Origin: Fen-1362 sp964597035
GTDB lineage: Bacteria > Planctomycetota > Phycisphaerae > Sedimentisphaerales > Anaerobacaceae
Reading direction: 5' to 3'
Assembly: GCA_964597035.1 (NCBI GenBank)
Contig: CAZQWM010000003.1
Span: 55,018 to 119,017 of the forward strand
DNA length: 64,000 nt
The notes beneath the pieces are model-generated. The model was not told where the DNA came from and made no database searches. It was given only the letters and a program-made list of their open reading frames with translations. Positions within the stretch are counted from its first letter, which is position 1; every line of letters begins with the position of its first letter. This document shows positions 35,135 to 45,168 of the stretch, one piece after another. The position numbers and the translations under genes are program-made.

Positions 35135-35842
35135 TTACTTCATTTCTTCGCTATTGTTCTCTATGGCCCCAAGCTCAATTAGGGCGTTAAAAGCGGCTTT
35201 TTGTTCTGCTTCTTTTTTGTTGGTTCCCCATGCGCTGGCGAAGTGGCGGTCGTTTATTACCGCCTGGACCTCGAAGCATTTGTTATGGTCCGGTCCCTTT
35301 TCGTCTAACAGCTCATAGGCCGGAGTCACGTTGAAATGCTGCTGGACGTATTGCTGCAAGAGCGACTTGAAGTTGCCCTGAACCTGTTCGATATGTGCCT
35401 GCTGGATTAAGGGCTCGAACTGCTGCAGGATAAACGATTGTGCAGCCTCGAAGCCGCCGTCCAGATAAATCGCTGCAATCAGTGCCTCAAGCAGACCCGC
35501 TGCAAGCGAGTGAGCAAGCGACTGGCTGCCTACCATACCTTTACCGATTTCCAGCAGTTTGTGCAGTCCGAGTTGTCGTGCGACCTTGGCGCAGGTCCCG
35601 CGGGCAACCAGCATACTCTTCATTTTGGTCAGGTCGCCTTCGAGATAATCCGGCGAACGGTCAAAAAGTGTCCGGCAAATGACTAGGGCAAGAACCGAAT
35701 CCCCCAGAAACTCCAGACGTTCATTGCTTAGCATCCGGTTATCAACCGCAGAGGCGTGCATAAATGCCATAGCCAGCAGGTCACGGTTGGAAAACCTGTA
35801 GCCGATAATCTGCTCGATTTGCCCGAGAACTTCCGGTCCCAT
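35135..35842 (-). CDS. rnc: Ribonuclease III
   Basis: Double-strand-specific endonuclease processing rRNA and other structured RNAs. The endonuclease domain carries the signature NERLEFLGDSVLALV with the catalytic acidic residues, HASAVDNRMLSNE before it, and the second acidic site EALIAAIYLDGGFE. The double-stranded RNA-binding domain (about 160-230) ends KKEAEQKAAFNALIELG. I place the start at 35842 (MGPEVLGQIEQIIGYRF), where AGGA lies 9 bases upstream. Longer starts at 35866 and 35938 are possible but lack ribosome sites. It converges with the membrane-protein operon. Confidence 0.94.
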   Translation of the reverse strand: MGPEVLGQIEQIIGYRFSNRDLLAMAFMHASAVDNRMLSNERLEFLGDSVLALVICRTLFDRSPDYLEGDLTKMKSMLVARGTCAKVARQLGLHKLLEIGKGMVGSQSLAHSLAAGLLEALIAAIYLDGGFEAAQSFILQQFEPLIQQAHIEQVQGNFKSLLQQYVQQHFNVTPAYELLDEKGPDHNKCFEVQAVINDRHFASAWGTNKKEAEQKAAFNALIELGAIENNSEEMK

Positions 35843-36145
35843 CAATGAGTTTCCTGTCTTTGCCATATTCGCGAGCAGATTACGAACGTCGCCGGAGTAT
35901 CGGCGGCCTTCGTAACCGGCTCGACGATAGCCAGACATTATCTTAGGAAAAACACAGCAGATTGTCAAGTCTTACTGAGTTGTACACAATGCAGAGTTCA
36001 TATTCTTGAACCGGATAAGCTTTTTGGGTGAATAGTTTTTTTGCTTGCGTTTTCAGCGGCTTTACGTAGATTTTAGCATAAACAGTTGTCTATTCAAAGC
36101 ACCGGTTGTTGAGCCTGGCTATTAACGAATACGGGAGAACTTATT

Positions 36146-36934
36146 ATGATGGGCAAAAAGATTCGTCTTGAAAGGATAATCGACCGTAACAGCGGGAAAA
36201 GCGTCATTATCCCGATGGACCACGGCGTAACCGTCGGTCCGATTGAAGGATTGGAGGATATGCGTGAAACCGTCAGCAAGGTTGTGGCAGGCGGTGCGAA
36301 CGCAATCCTTATGCACAAAGGAATCGTCCGTGCGGGCCATCGTGGAACCGGCAGAGATGTCGGCCTTATAATTCATCTTTCCGGCGGCACATCACTTAGC
36401 CCCGACCCCAACGCCAAAGAGCTTGTCTGCACCGTCGAAGAGGCGATAAAACTCGGTGCCGATGCCGTTTCCATACATATTAATTTAGGGGCTGAAACTG
36501 ACAGGGAAATGCTTGCCCAGCTTGGTTTTGTAAGCGAAAGCTGTCTCGAATGGCAGATGCCGCTGGTGGCGATGATGTATACCCGCGGGCCGAAAATCAA
36601 AAATGAATTCGATGTCGCATACGTCAAGCATGCCGCGAGGGTCGGCGCTGAATTGGGAGCTGATATTGTAAAGGTCCCGTACACAGGCAGCGTTGAGACG
36701 TTCAAAGAGGTAACCGGCGGATGTCCGGTACCGGTAGTGATAGCAGGGGGGCCGAAGATGGGAAGCGACGAAGATATATTCAGGATGGTCGAGGGGGCCT
36801 TGCAGTCGGGCGCCGCGGGGCTGTCAATTGGGCGAAACGCCTTCCAGCACAAAAATCCCGAAAAAATGGTCGCTGCGCTATGCAAAATGGTTCATGAAGG
36901 GGCTTCTATCGAAGAAGCGACAAAGATGCTATAG
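36146..36934 (+). CDS. 2-amino-3,7-dideoxy-D-threo-hept-6-ulosonate synthase (AroA')
   Basis: DeoC/LacD-class aldolase, 262 residues, which condenses a deoxyketohexose phosphate with aspartate semialdehyde in the archaeal route to dehydroquinate. Visible are IIPMDHGVTVGP at residue 21, GGANAILMHKG, the Schiff-base Lys region DIVKVPYTGSVETF, and the phosphate loop IAGGPKMGSDEDI and GAAGLSIGRNAFQ. GGGAG lies 8 bases before the ATG. The next gene, 42 bases on, is the matching dehydroquinate synthase II, which strengthens the call over other FbaB-like aldolases. Confidence 0.88.
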   Translation: MMGKKIRLERIIDRNSGKSVIIPMDHGVTVGPIEGLEDMRETVSKVVAGGANAILMHKGIVRAGHRGTGRDVGLIIHLSGGTSLSPDPNAKELVCTVEEAIKLGADAVSIHINLGAETDREMLAQLGFVSESCLEWQMPLVAMMYTRGPKIKNEFDVAYVKHAARVGAELGADIVKVPYTGSVETFKEVTGGCPVPVVIAGGPKMGSDEDIFRMVEGALQSGAAGLSIGRNAFQHKNPEKMVAALCKMVHEGASIEEATKML

Positions 36935-36976
36935 GCCAAAATGGCCTACGCCGTTAAACTGGCGTAAAGGAACGCT

Positions 36977-37987
36977 ATGAAAAAGCTGTGGATTAACGCT
37001 TCACCGTATAACAAGGATGTGGTCATTGCAGCGCTGGAAAGTGGTGCTGATGCCGTTGTGGTGCCAGAAGGTAAAAGTGAAGCTGTTCGACAGCTCGGCA
37101 GAATCAAAACGGTTGCAGGCGACGGGGACATCATTCCCGGCAGGGACGTCGAGTTCGTTGATATTGCCGGCAAGGCCGATGAGAATAGGGCCGCTGCGGT
37201 GCCTGCCGAGAAGGTCGTCGTGTTGAAGATGCTCGACTGGACGATTATCCCCATTGAAAATCTGCTTGCCAAAAGGGGCAGCAATATTATGGTGCAGGTC
37301 GCCAACAGCGAGCAGGCGAAGTTAATGGTTGAGATATTGGAAAAAGGCGTTGACGGAGTCCTGTTGAATAGCACCGATGTCAGTGAGATTAAAAAGACCG
37401 CGGAAATTATCCGCGGTATTGCCGACAAGGTTTCCCTTGTCACCACCAGGATAACAACAGTAAAACAGCTTGGTATGGGTGACAGAAGCTGCCTGGACAC
37501 TTGCACACAAATGGGTTTGGGCGAGGGGATGCTGGTTGGCAATACTGCATCGGGTTTTTTCTTAGTGCACTCAGAGTCTATTGACAATCCTTATGTGGCA
37601 TCCCGGCCGTTCCGCGTCAACGCCGGTGCCGTTCACGCCTACACGCTGGCGCCAGGCGGGGTCACAAAGTATCTCGCCGACCTCAAAGCCGGCGACGAAG
37701 TCCTTGTTGTTGATTTCAAAGGCAAAGGTCAGGTTGCGTACTTGGGTCGAAACAAGATTGAAAAACGCCCTATGATGCTCATTGAGGCCGAAGCTGAAGG
37801 CGTTCCAGTCAGTCTGGTTATGCAAAACGCTGAGACGATTCGCCTTGTTAGCCCGGATGGCAAGCCGATATCCATCACAGGTTTAAAACCCGGTGATAAG
37901 GTCCTCGCTCACATCGAGAAAGGCGGCCCCGATGGGGCAGGCAGGCATTTCGGGATGAAGGTCGACGAAACACTGGTAGAAAGGTAG
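36977..37987 (+). CDS. 3-dehydroquinate synthase II (AroB')
   Basis: Converts the AroA' product to 3-dehydroquinate by oxidative deamination and cyclisation, bypassing DAHP synthase and classical AroB. The 336 residues match archaeal DHQS-II features: start KKLWINASPYNKDVVIAALE, VVLKMLDWTIIPIENLLAK, GLGEGMLVGNTASGFFLVHSES and YVASRPFRVNAGAVHAY. It follows AroA' and precedes an MgtC-like gene by 2 bases. It is unrelated to classical AroB in fold, so this operon is the dedicated entry to aromatic amino acids in this genome, unless a classical set exists elsewhere. Confidence 0.9.
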   Translation: MKKLWINASPYNKDVVIAALESGADAVVVPEGKSEAVRQLGRIKTVAGDGDIIPGRDVEFVDIAGKADENRAAAVPAEKVVVLKMLDWTIIPIENLLAKRGSNIMVQVANSEQAKLMVEILEKGVDGVLLNSTDVSEIKKTAEIIRGIADKVSLVTTRITTVKQLGMGDRSCLDTCTQMGLGEGMLVGNTASGFFLVHSESIDNPYVASRPFRVNAGAVHAYTLAPGGVTKYLADLKAGDEVLVVDFKGKGQVAYLGRNKIEKRPMMLIEAEAEGVPVSLVMQNAETIRLVSPDGKPISITGLKPGDKVLAHIEKGGPDGAGRHFGMKVDETLVER

Positions 37988-37989
37988 CT

Positions 37990-38430
37990 ATGACCCCGCC
38001 GGATGACATAATTCCAATACTACTGGCTGTTGCGTGCGGGACCGCAATCGGTCTTGAACGTCAAATGAAACATAAACCCGCCGGCTTGCGCACAAATATC
38101 CTGATTTGCCTCGGTGCCGCCATCTTTACCATAATTTCACGCAAGATGGGGACAGGTCAGGATTCAATTACAAGAATAGCAGCCCAGATTGTCACAGGAG
38201 TGGGCTTCCTGGGTGCAGGCGCCGTCATTCAAGACAGGGGCGGCATTCACGGCCTGACCACTGCTGCGACTATATGGCTTGTAGCCAGCATTGGGATGGC
38301 CTGCGGTGCGAAATTCTATTATCTGGCGATTACATCCACAGTCCTTGCAATGGCTGTTTTGCTTGTATCGCAGCTTCCATGGTTCTTCAAAACCAAGCAT
38401 AGCCCTGATAATCAGCAATCCGACCAGTAG
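37990..38430 (+). CDS. MgtC/SapB family membrane protein
   Basis: 146 residues with about four membrane segments and the MgtC N-terminal signature: CGTAIGLERQMKHKPAGLRTN, GVGFLGAGAVIQDRGGIHGLTTAATIWLVASIGMA. It lacks the C-terminal ACT-like domain of Salmonella MgtC, as SapB-type members do. The family is tied to magnesium limitation and membrane ATP synthase control in some pathogens; here the role is open. It begins 2 bases after the aroB' stop, so it is probably co-transcribed. Confidence 0.88.
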   Translation: MTPPDDIIPILLAVACGTAIGLERQMKHKPAGLRTNILICLGAAIFTIISRKMGTGQDSITRIAAQIVTGVGFLGAGAVIQDRGGIHGLTTAATIWLVASIGMACGAKFYYLAITSTVLAMAVLLVSQLPWFFKTKHSPDNQQSDQ

Positions 38431-38439
38431 TCATAACTG

Positions 38440-41400
38440 CTATGTACCCGGACTGGGTGTCGCAGCGGACCAGTTATTCGGGTCGTTGCCGTATAGCGTC
38501 AGACTGTCACGGGTAAGCGAATCGCCCAGACCATCAGCATCGGTCGGCCACAAATCAACATTGCCCGGGCAATCCTCCGGATGCGAGCCATCGCTATAAT
38601 TGACCCGGTCAACGCGGATGTAATACCGTTCACCGGATACAGGATCAACATCGCCCGGCTTGCCTAATTCAAGCTTCTCGCCGCCATTGTTCAGTCGGCC
38701 ATCATAAGGTCCGTATATTATCCCGGCGGGTACGCCCGAATAACGCCAGTTAAACGCATCCGGATTCTTCACAACCACTATCCGGCCGCCTGGAGCAATC
38801 GTTAACTCGTCAGGCGGCGATGGGAAGGTGTAATCAATAGCGTTGGTAAACTTCCACGGCGCGTTTTCATCGTAGTCATACAGCGTAACAGAAGACGAGC
38901 TGCTGGTGTTGCGAAGTTCAACATACTCGTAGTCCTCGTTGTAGTAAGGACTGCTGTCCGGCCAGTTGGGATGATACATAATTTCGCTGATGACTATCGG
39001 CCCGACCTTCGGATATGCATTGGCGGCACCCGGTGTGTTGTGGTCCATAGGCACGAAGTTGTAATTGTCAGTACTTGCTTTGTAATACCTGCCGAATGAT
39101 ACGCCCGTCTCGGAAGCGCCGAAGTCCTCTCTTTCACGATAGCCGGTCAATAAGCCGTTGTAGTCAACAGCCGAAGCCAGACAGACCGTTTCACCGTTCT
39201 CGCTCAGTGCGAACGGTATGAGCCGGCCGGGGTTACTGGCCGATGCGCCAAAATGGTTGTCTTCTGTAACAACTAGATAATCGTATGCGCCGATGGTAGT
39301 TTCGGATGCGAAGCGGTATTTCATCACGTTGCTGTCACTGTCGCTGAGGAACCAGCCGCCTATGTTAACCGGACTGCCGGTAGTGTTATAAAGCTCAATC
39401 CAGTCGGTGGAGGTTCCATGCGAATGGCTCATCAGTTCGTTGATGACTATAGTGCCGGGATTGGGGACTATGCCTGAGTCGTTCCAGCCGGGCGAGCCGT
39501 TGACATAGGCGCTTGGCCGCCAGCTATCCTTGTCGCCCCAGCTATTAACATCGGGATTGCTCGGGTTGATTATCGTAAGCGAATAGCCGTCTCCGTCGGT
39601 TGTGTAACGCCAGTTGTCGCTGTATTCGAAGTCCAGAATTGCCGTCTTCAGGCCGTCTTCGAGCTGGATTCTTTCGCCGCCGTTATTGAGTGAGCCGACG
39701 TACTCGCCAGCGATATTTCGTCCGGTGCCGTATCTGGCTTCGAAGGCAGCTATATCCTTGGCTACGAGGATGTGCCTGCCTGCCGGAAGCTCAATCGGGC
39801 CGAAGGTAAATTCAATGCCCTTGTCGAAGTTCAGGAGGTTCAGGTTAATCGTGGAGCCGTTGATGTTTTTTAACTCGATGTATTCAGTGTTCGGGTCGTT
39901 GGGGTCGTTTGTGTCCATCGGATGATACATAATCTCGGTAATACGTATGGCATCGGCCACTTCCGGCAGGACATATACTGCCTCATTCAGCGGACTCCAT
40001 TCTCCAACGTCGAGTATCCTTGCCTTCAAGTGCGTGCTGCGGCCCAGTGTGAAGGAGCTGGTATATTCAATTGAGTTCGGTGATTCGATCTCTAACTCAG
40101 CCGATATCAGGAAGTCCGAGCTGGTTGTCGCATAGTTCAGGCCGTGAATAGCGAGGATATTATCACCGGCTACCAATTCACCTAAATGGTCTGAAATATC
40201 GAAGGAGTCCCACGCCGCGGATGCTTCGCGTGAGCCGGTGGCTGTAGAGTCCCACGCCGGGCTTGATGGTGCGTTGTATTGTTCAACCTCTGTGCCATTG
40301 ATATAAGCAATGAAACCGTCATCGAAACGAAGCTTCAATTTCAGACTTTCGTAGCTGGCCAGTTCGTCGCCATCAACGCTGAACGGGATGCGTATATAAC
40401 AGGTGCCGTTGTTTCCGAACATATCCGCTTCGACGTCTAATCCGATATAGGGGTCGTAGCCGGAGCCTGTGTCATAACCGACTCCGCTTGTGCCGCTGGT
40501 CCAGCTTGAGTCATTATACGGCTCGCTGCCGCCCCGCCAGTTCGTTCCGATATTGCTTGTCGGCACAAGTGCTTTCTTAGCATCGCCATCAAAAAGGATC
40601 GCTGTCGATGTTAGAGTCCGCGGGTCACTACCGTCAATCGTGTAATAGATGGTTCCCGAGCTGATCGGGTCCGTAATAGTGATTGTGTCACTCGAAGAAA
40701 TATAACCTCCGTGCTGCGGTACGCTGTTGACTTGGAAATCCGGTCCCTGACGTGGGAAGAGACCCTCGGAGGTATAATAGTCCAGCAAGTACTGCGTCCG
40801 ACCGGGAATAAAGTCGTTGAGAATCTGGGGATCCACACTCAATACCTGGGACATTTGCTGCTCTAGTTCAGTAAACCGCTTTATTAAATTGGCCTGTGTT
40901 AATGCCCCGTCACCGAAGAAGTGCTTTTGAAGTCGGTCAGCAAAGAGCAGGTTAAATTCAGAACTTGCTCTAAGTTTTGAGTAAAACAGTTCAAACCCGC
41001 CACTGCCGCCGACCCCGTTAATACCATCGGAGGCGATTGGAACCGGCGGAAGCTCCATGTCCCAGCAATGAAACCGCCACTTACCTTCCGGCGTCCGCTC
41101 TCGGGAAAGAGTGTAGTTATTGCCCGGCCAATCTGTGTTCCCTGAATACTGTTCTATAATGATATAATCGATTAGATTGATAATATCGACCATTTCGCCG
41201 GCTTGAGCGTAATTGGCCGGAATGGACATGTCATTGCTATTGAAGAAACTTTCAGTGGCTAGTATTGCGACATCATCTCCATCACGAGGAGGGTAACCCC
41301 AAAAGTATCTGTGCGTGAGAACATCCCAATCGGTATCCACATTGAAATAATCCCTGAAAAAATCTTCATCATATCGTTGGCATGGGTTAAAGTAAGACTT

Positions 41401-42897
41401 GAACTGACCGTTGAGGAAGAAGTTGGCGATGGTTCCTATACTGGCAACACCACCCATGTCCTCGTTCAAACGTCTGTACCATTCATCCTTTATGAATGGG
41501 TTATGGCAGTCATTGTGTCCGCCGCGAAGTTGTATAGTCTTGAACTTGTCGGTATCAACCAATGGAAAGGCTGGATAGTCGAGCTCATTGTCACCGTATA
41601 TACTACGGAAATAAAGCTTCGTACTGATCTTGTTATAGTTATAGGCCCAGCCATGCCAAGTGTCACCAACGGTGTATCGGTCACGATGATAGTCGCTTCC
41701 GGCTATCCGAGTACCGCAATTAATTTGGCAGTTCGTTCCCGTTTGATCATCAATGATTTCAAATGAAACGGGACGCTCGTATGCCACACCACGATAAGTA
41801 AATACCGGTTGCTGCATAATACCGTCTTCTCCCCAAAATGCTGTGTCTGGATCGCCTACGAGTGAATAGACCGGCATCGACTTCATATCATCGATGTCAT
41901 AACCACCAACACCATCGGCGTTAAAAATATACGTATGTGTTATCGTGCGTGAAGGCATCCAGCCTGTCTTGATGGCCGCCGCACGCAGGCAGACGTTTGA
42001 GCTTACAGTAACAGCCCCGGTATATTCCGTGCTGGAAGCGGTCGGTGCTTCATTTCGAATTGGTTCACTGCCGTCTGTAGTGTAATATATATCGACGCCC
42101 TCGGTTTCGGTCGCTATCGTAACATCAAAGCTGCTTTCATAAAATCCTCGTTCATGGCTGAACTCTACTTGCTCGACAAAATCTATGTATGCTCCATTAT
42201 TATCTGCAAGGGGTGTTGGAGTTGCAAAAAACCGCAAATCATCATTTGCATCAGGATAACGGCCATAAGAAATATTTGTAACTTGATCGCCGAAAATAAT
42301 ACCGTCAATCATAGTATCAGCATCGAGAAACAGACCTATTTCTTCGCCGCTTGCACTAAGCTTGAAGTTAGTATGTAAAGGCCCTTCGAAGGTTTCATCG
42401 TCGGCCCAGAATAGAATATATCCTCCGGCTGGCACGTTTGTCTCTGCTGGATAACCTGAAGGAATCTGCCACTTTGTGGGATTACCAAGGTCATCTGTAA
42501 GGTAATACCCACCTATGTTGATATCTGTATCGCCGTAGTTGTAGATTTCAATCCAGTCATCGTAGTCACCCTGCGGGTCAGCAAAGTTGCTATCGCTGTT
42601 GTTAGAGGCCATAAACTCGTTTATAACAAGCGGGATGCCTCCATCGCCCCAGTGGCTGGCGAGAATGGCAAAATCGGTCATATCGATGCCGCTGAGACCG
42701 TCAAAGTCACCGCAGGCCGGGTGTGAGCAACCGCCAACGTCCAGCCACTGCTCAGCAAATACCTTGATATCGCTCAGCTCGACCTGACAATCCCCGTCGA
42801 GGTCATATTCCGAGCATAAATCAGCCATCACTGAGCTGTTTAATAGACAGATTACAACAAAAAGAATGTGGCAGTATGTCCTCCATCCGGCATACAT
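38440..42897 (-). CDS. Large secreted CotH-kinase/lamin-tail protein with N-terminal dockerin-like repeats
   Basis: 1485 residues. A signal peptide ends at VMADL. Two dockerin-like Ca-binding repeats follow at once (DLDGDCQVELSDIKVFAEQW, about 30-54, and GIDMTDFAILASHWGDGG, about 68-86). Then come a lamin-tail domain (INEFMASNNSDSNFADPQGD, about 90-200), a chitobiase-like sheet (VDIYYTTDGSEP), a CotH-type kinase-like region (about 330-700, GGHNDCHNPFIKDEWYRRL, WRFHCWDMELPP), a second IYYTIDGSDP sheet and three more lamin-tail domains (ITEIMYHPMDTNDPNDPNTE, INELMSHSHGTSTDWIELYN, ISEIMYHPNWPDSSPYYNED). GGAG is 7 bases before the ATG. The substrate is unknown; CotH proteins in spores phosphorylate coat proteins. 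Confidence 0.85.
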   Translation of the reverse strand: MYAGWRTYCHILFVVICLLNSSVMADLCSEYDLDGDCQVELSDIKVFAEQWLDVGGCSHPACGDFDGLSGIDMTDFAILASHWGDGGIPLVINEFMASNNSDSNFADPQGDYDDWIEIYNYGDTDINIGGYYLTDDLGNPTKWQIPSGYPAETNVPAGGYILFWADDETFEGPLHTNFKLSASGEEIGLFLDADTMIDGIIFGDQVTNISYGRYPDANDDLRFFATPTPLADNNGAYIDFVEQVEFSHERGFYESSFDVTIATETEGVDIYYTTDGSEPIRNEAPTASSTEYTGAVTVSSNVCLRAAAIKTGWMPSRTITHTYIFNADGVGGYDIDDMKSMPVYSLVGDPDTAFWGEDGIMQQPVFTYRGVAYERPVSFEIIDDQTGTNCQINCGTRIAGSDYHRDRYTVGDTWHGWAYNYNKISTKLYFRSIYGDNELDYPAFPLVDTDKFKTIQLRGGHNDCHNPFIKDEWYRRLNEDMGGVASIGTIANFFLNGQFKSYFNPCQRYDEDFFRDYFNVDTDWDVLTHRYFWGYPPRDGDDVAILATESFFNSNDMSIPANYAQAGEMVDIINLIDYIIIEQYSGNTDWPGNNYTLSRERTPEGKWRFHCWDMELPPVPIASDGINGVGGSGGFELFYSKLRASSEFNLLFADRLQKHFFGDGALTQANLIKRFTELEQQMSQVLSVDPQILNDFIPGRTQYLLDYYTSEGLFPRQGPDFQVNSVPQHGGYISSSDTITITDPISSGTIYYTIDGSDPRTLTSTAILFDGDAKKALVPTSNIGTNWRGGSEPYNDSSWTSGTSGVGYDTGSGYDPYIGLDVEADMFGNNGTCYIRIPFSVDGDELASYESLKLKLRFDDGFIAYINGTEVEQYNAPSSPAWDSTATGSREASAAWDSFDISDHLGELVAGDNILAIHGLNYATTSSDFLISAELEIESPNSIEYTSSFTLGRSTHLKARILDVGEWSPLNEAVYVLPEVADAIRITEIMYHPMDTNDPNDPNTEYIELKNINGSTINLNLLNFDKGIEFTFGPIELPAGRHILVAKDIAAFEARYGTGRNIAGEYVGSLNNGGERIQLEDGLKTAILDFEYSDNWRYTTDGDGYSLTIINPSNPDVNSWGDKDSWRPSAYVNGSPGWNDSGIVPNPGTIVINELMSHSHGTSTDWIELYNTTGSPVNIGGWFLSDSDSNVMKYRFASETTIGAYDYLVVTEDNHFGASASNPGRLIPFALSENGETVCLASAVDYNGLLTGYREREDFGASETGVSFGRYYKASTDNYNFVPMDHNTPGAANAYPKVGPIVISEIMYHPNWPDSSPYYNEDYEYVELRNTSSSSSVTLYDYDENAPWKFTNAIDYTFPSPPDELTIAPGGRIVVVKNPDAFNWRYSGVPAGIIYGPYDGRLNNGGEKLELGKPGDVDPVSGERYYIRVDRVNYSDGSHPEDCPGNVDLWPTDADGLGDSLTRDSLTLYGNDPNNWSAATPSPGT

Positions 42898-43085
42898 TTA
42901 GTCGCTCCTCTAATACAATTCTGCGCGTACCCTAATCCCAAAGGTGTGATTAGATTCGAGTATAACAAATTACATTGCTAATTTCAAGGAATTTGACTGA
43001 CAAAAGCGTCGTAACGCTGTGTCAATTAAAGGTTTATATTATAGGGCTGTCAATTTCCTGGCAGAATTCCCATAAAACGTTATTG

Positions 43086-44921
43086 TTAGGAGTCCCAGCC
43101 GGCAGGCGATTTTGCGGCTCGTGTTGTAACTTGAAGGCGCTGGATTTGCCGGAGGAGATTGGTCTGGTGTCGGCTTCGCAGAAAATCCGCAATGACCTTG
43201 GTGTTTCTTCTTTGATAATACTGTAGCATGGCGGCCTGAAGCCGTTTTTCCGCCCGGCCGCGGGGGATGTGGATATTGTTGCCTTGGGGGTCCTGCCCCG
43301 AAACGAACATTGCCGTTGACATTGTCAGAGGAATGGGCACAAAATCTTGAACCTGCCTCGGCCTCCAGTGTCGTCGCATCAGATACTCGGTTAGCTTAAG
43401 ACCATCGTCGGTGCTGCAGCCGGGATGCGCACTAATAAAGTATGGGACGAGGTATTGTTTTTTGCCCGCCCTTCGGCTTGCCTCTGAAAAACGTGCCTCG
43501 AATTCCTCGAAGACTTCAAAGTCCGGCTTGCCCATCAACCCCAGGACGTGCGGACAATAATGTTCCGGCGCCACTTTTAAGTGGCCGCCTATAAAATGGC
43601 CCGCGAGCATATCTAGGTATTCATTACTTTCCAAGGCCAAATCGTGACGGATACCGGAAGCAACATATACATTGAGCTTCCTGTGACCCGCAGTCTTCCA
43701 ACTGACAAACGCGTCGAACATCCTTAGTTGTTTCGCATAGTCAATCCGTAAATTCTTGCAGACCTCGGGAAAAATACAACTCGGCTTGTTACACCTGGCC
43801 GACTTGTCGCATTTGAGCCCGAACATATTCGCCGTCGGCCCGCCAATGTCTGATATAGTCCCCCGAAATTCCCGGTGCGCACGCAACCGGTCCGCCTCCG
43901 CAATCAGCGATTCAATCGAGCGGGAAACGATATCTTTTCCCTGGTGAAAATATATCGAGCAGAATGAACACCCTCCGAAACAGCCCCTGTGCGTCGTTAT
44001 GGAAAACTGCACCGGTTTCAAGGCGGGAATACCGCCCGATGAATCGTATTTCGGATGCCAGCAGCGCCTAAACGGAAGCTCGTAAAGACGGTCGAGGGTT
44101 TCGCTATCGATTGGCTCAGCGGGCGGCATCACGACGATTCTGCCCGGGTCCTGGTCTTGAACCACCGCGGTTCCTGCAGGGTATGCGTGATTTTGATACT
44201 CAAGTTGCGCCGACATAATCAGCGTCTTGTCATCCTGTTGCTGAGCAAGCGATGGCAAATACACTGCATCATTCGGCAGGGGGGTATTTGCCCTGATTGG
44301 GTATGCCGTTCCTTCTATATCGGTCAGTTCTGTGATTGATTCACCGCGTGCCAGCCGCAGGGCGATTTCAATGACTTGTCGTTCACCCATACCGTAGACC
44401 AGCAGGTCCGCTTTCGCATCAATTAGAACCGAGCGTTTTAGCTTGTCCTCGATATAATCATAATGCACTAAACGGCGCAGCGATGCCTCAACTCCGCCAA
44501 GGATTATGGGGACATCAGGAAATGCCTCGCGTGCTCTTGCCGAATACGTAAGTAATGGTCTGTCGGGTCGCGAACCTGTCCGCCCGCCGGGACTGTACAC
44601 GTCTTCTTTTCGCCGGTGTCCCAGCGAGGCATAATTGTTTAGCCGTGAATCTATGCAGCCGCTTGTTATCCCCCAGAACAGTCTCGGCCTGCCAAACACC
44701 CGAAATGATTCTGCGCTACGCCAGTCCGGCTGTGCAAGGATCGCAACTTTGTATCCTTCTCTCTCCAGCAGCCGGCCAATAAGCGCAACGCCAAATGACG
44801 GGTGGTCCACATACGCATCGCCTGTGATAAGAATCACGTCCGGCGCATCCCATCCCCGACCGTGCATCTGTTCAGCCATCACCGGTAGAAATCGGTTTTC
44901 GTCCTGTGTTGAACTTTTCAT
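43086..44921 (-). CDS. YgiQ-family radical SAM protein
   Basis: 611 residues, of normal length for YgiQ (UPF0313), a radical SAM family of unknown reaction. N-terminal part: DVILITGDAYVDHPSFG and IILGGVEASLRRLVHYDYI. The radical SAM core shows the iron-sulfur motif GCFGGCSFCSIYFHQG and later SDIGGPTANMFG with CDKSARCNKPSCIFPEVC, a family-specific Cys-rich stretch. C-terminal: HLKVAPEHYCPHVLGLMGKP and FVPIPLTMSTAMF. No partner genes are obvious; the next minus-strand gene downstream is the CotH protein. Confidence 0.93.
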   Translation of the reverse strand: MKSSTQDENRFLPVMAEQMHGRGWDAPDVILITGDAYVDHPSFGVALIGRLLEREGYKVAILAQPDWRSAESFRVFGRPRLFWGITSGCIDSRLNNYASLGHRRKEDVYSPGGRTGSRPDRPLLTYSARAREAFPDVPIILGGVEASLRRLVHYDYIEDKLKRSVLIDAKADLLVYGMGERQVIEIALRLARGESITELTDIEGTAYPIRANTPLPNDAVYLPSLAQQQDDKTLIMSAQLEYQNHAYPAGTAVVQDQDPGRIVVMPPAEPIDSETLDRLYELPFRRCWHPKYDSSGGIPALKPVQFSITTHRGCFGGCSFCSIYFHQGKDIVSRSIESLIAEADRLRAHREFRGTISDIGGPTANMFGLKCDKSARCNKPSCIFPEVCKNLRIDYAKQLRMFDAFVSWKTAGHRKLNVYVASGIRHDLALESNEYLDMLAGHFIGGHLKVAPEHYCPHVLGLMGKPDFEVFEEFEARFSEASRRAGKKQYLVPYFISAHPGCSTDDGLKLTEYLMRRHWRPRQVQDFVPIPLTMSTAMFVSGQDPQGNNIHIPRGRAEKRLQAAMLQYYQRRNTKVIADFLRSRHQTNLLRQIQRLQVTTRAAKSPAGWDS

Positions 44922-45168
44922 ATTGTTATCTTACCACAACCTTTTATTTTCTGTTCAGAATTTACCGGTTAGAACCTTATCGGTCGGGACGCTGGTCCTG
45001 TCGCTCGTCCCCATCTAAAGGTTATTGGACTCAAATGCATTGCCTATTTTGCCTGATTTTCGCCGTCAGGTTGGCTGGTACCTGCCTCTGTTGCCCAGTT
45101 CAAAAAGCCCCGAAAAAATTCAAGCGCAAGCAAGGCGATTGTCGATTAGCAAACCGTGGCGAAAATGA

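Noticed and set aside
45064..45095. Possible cobalamin riboswitch B12 box (GTCAGG ... ACCTGCC)
   Set aside because: Spacing inside the box is wrong and the other conserved parts of the riboswitch are missing.
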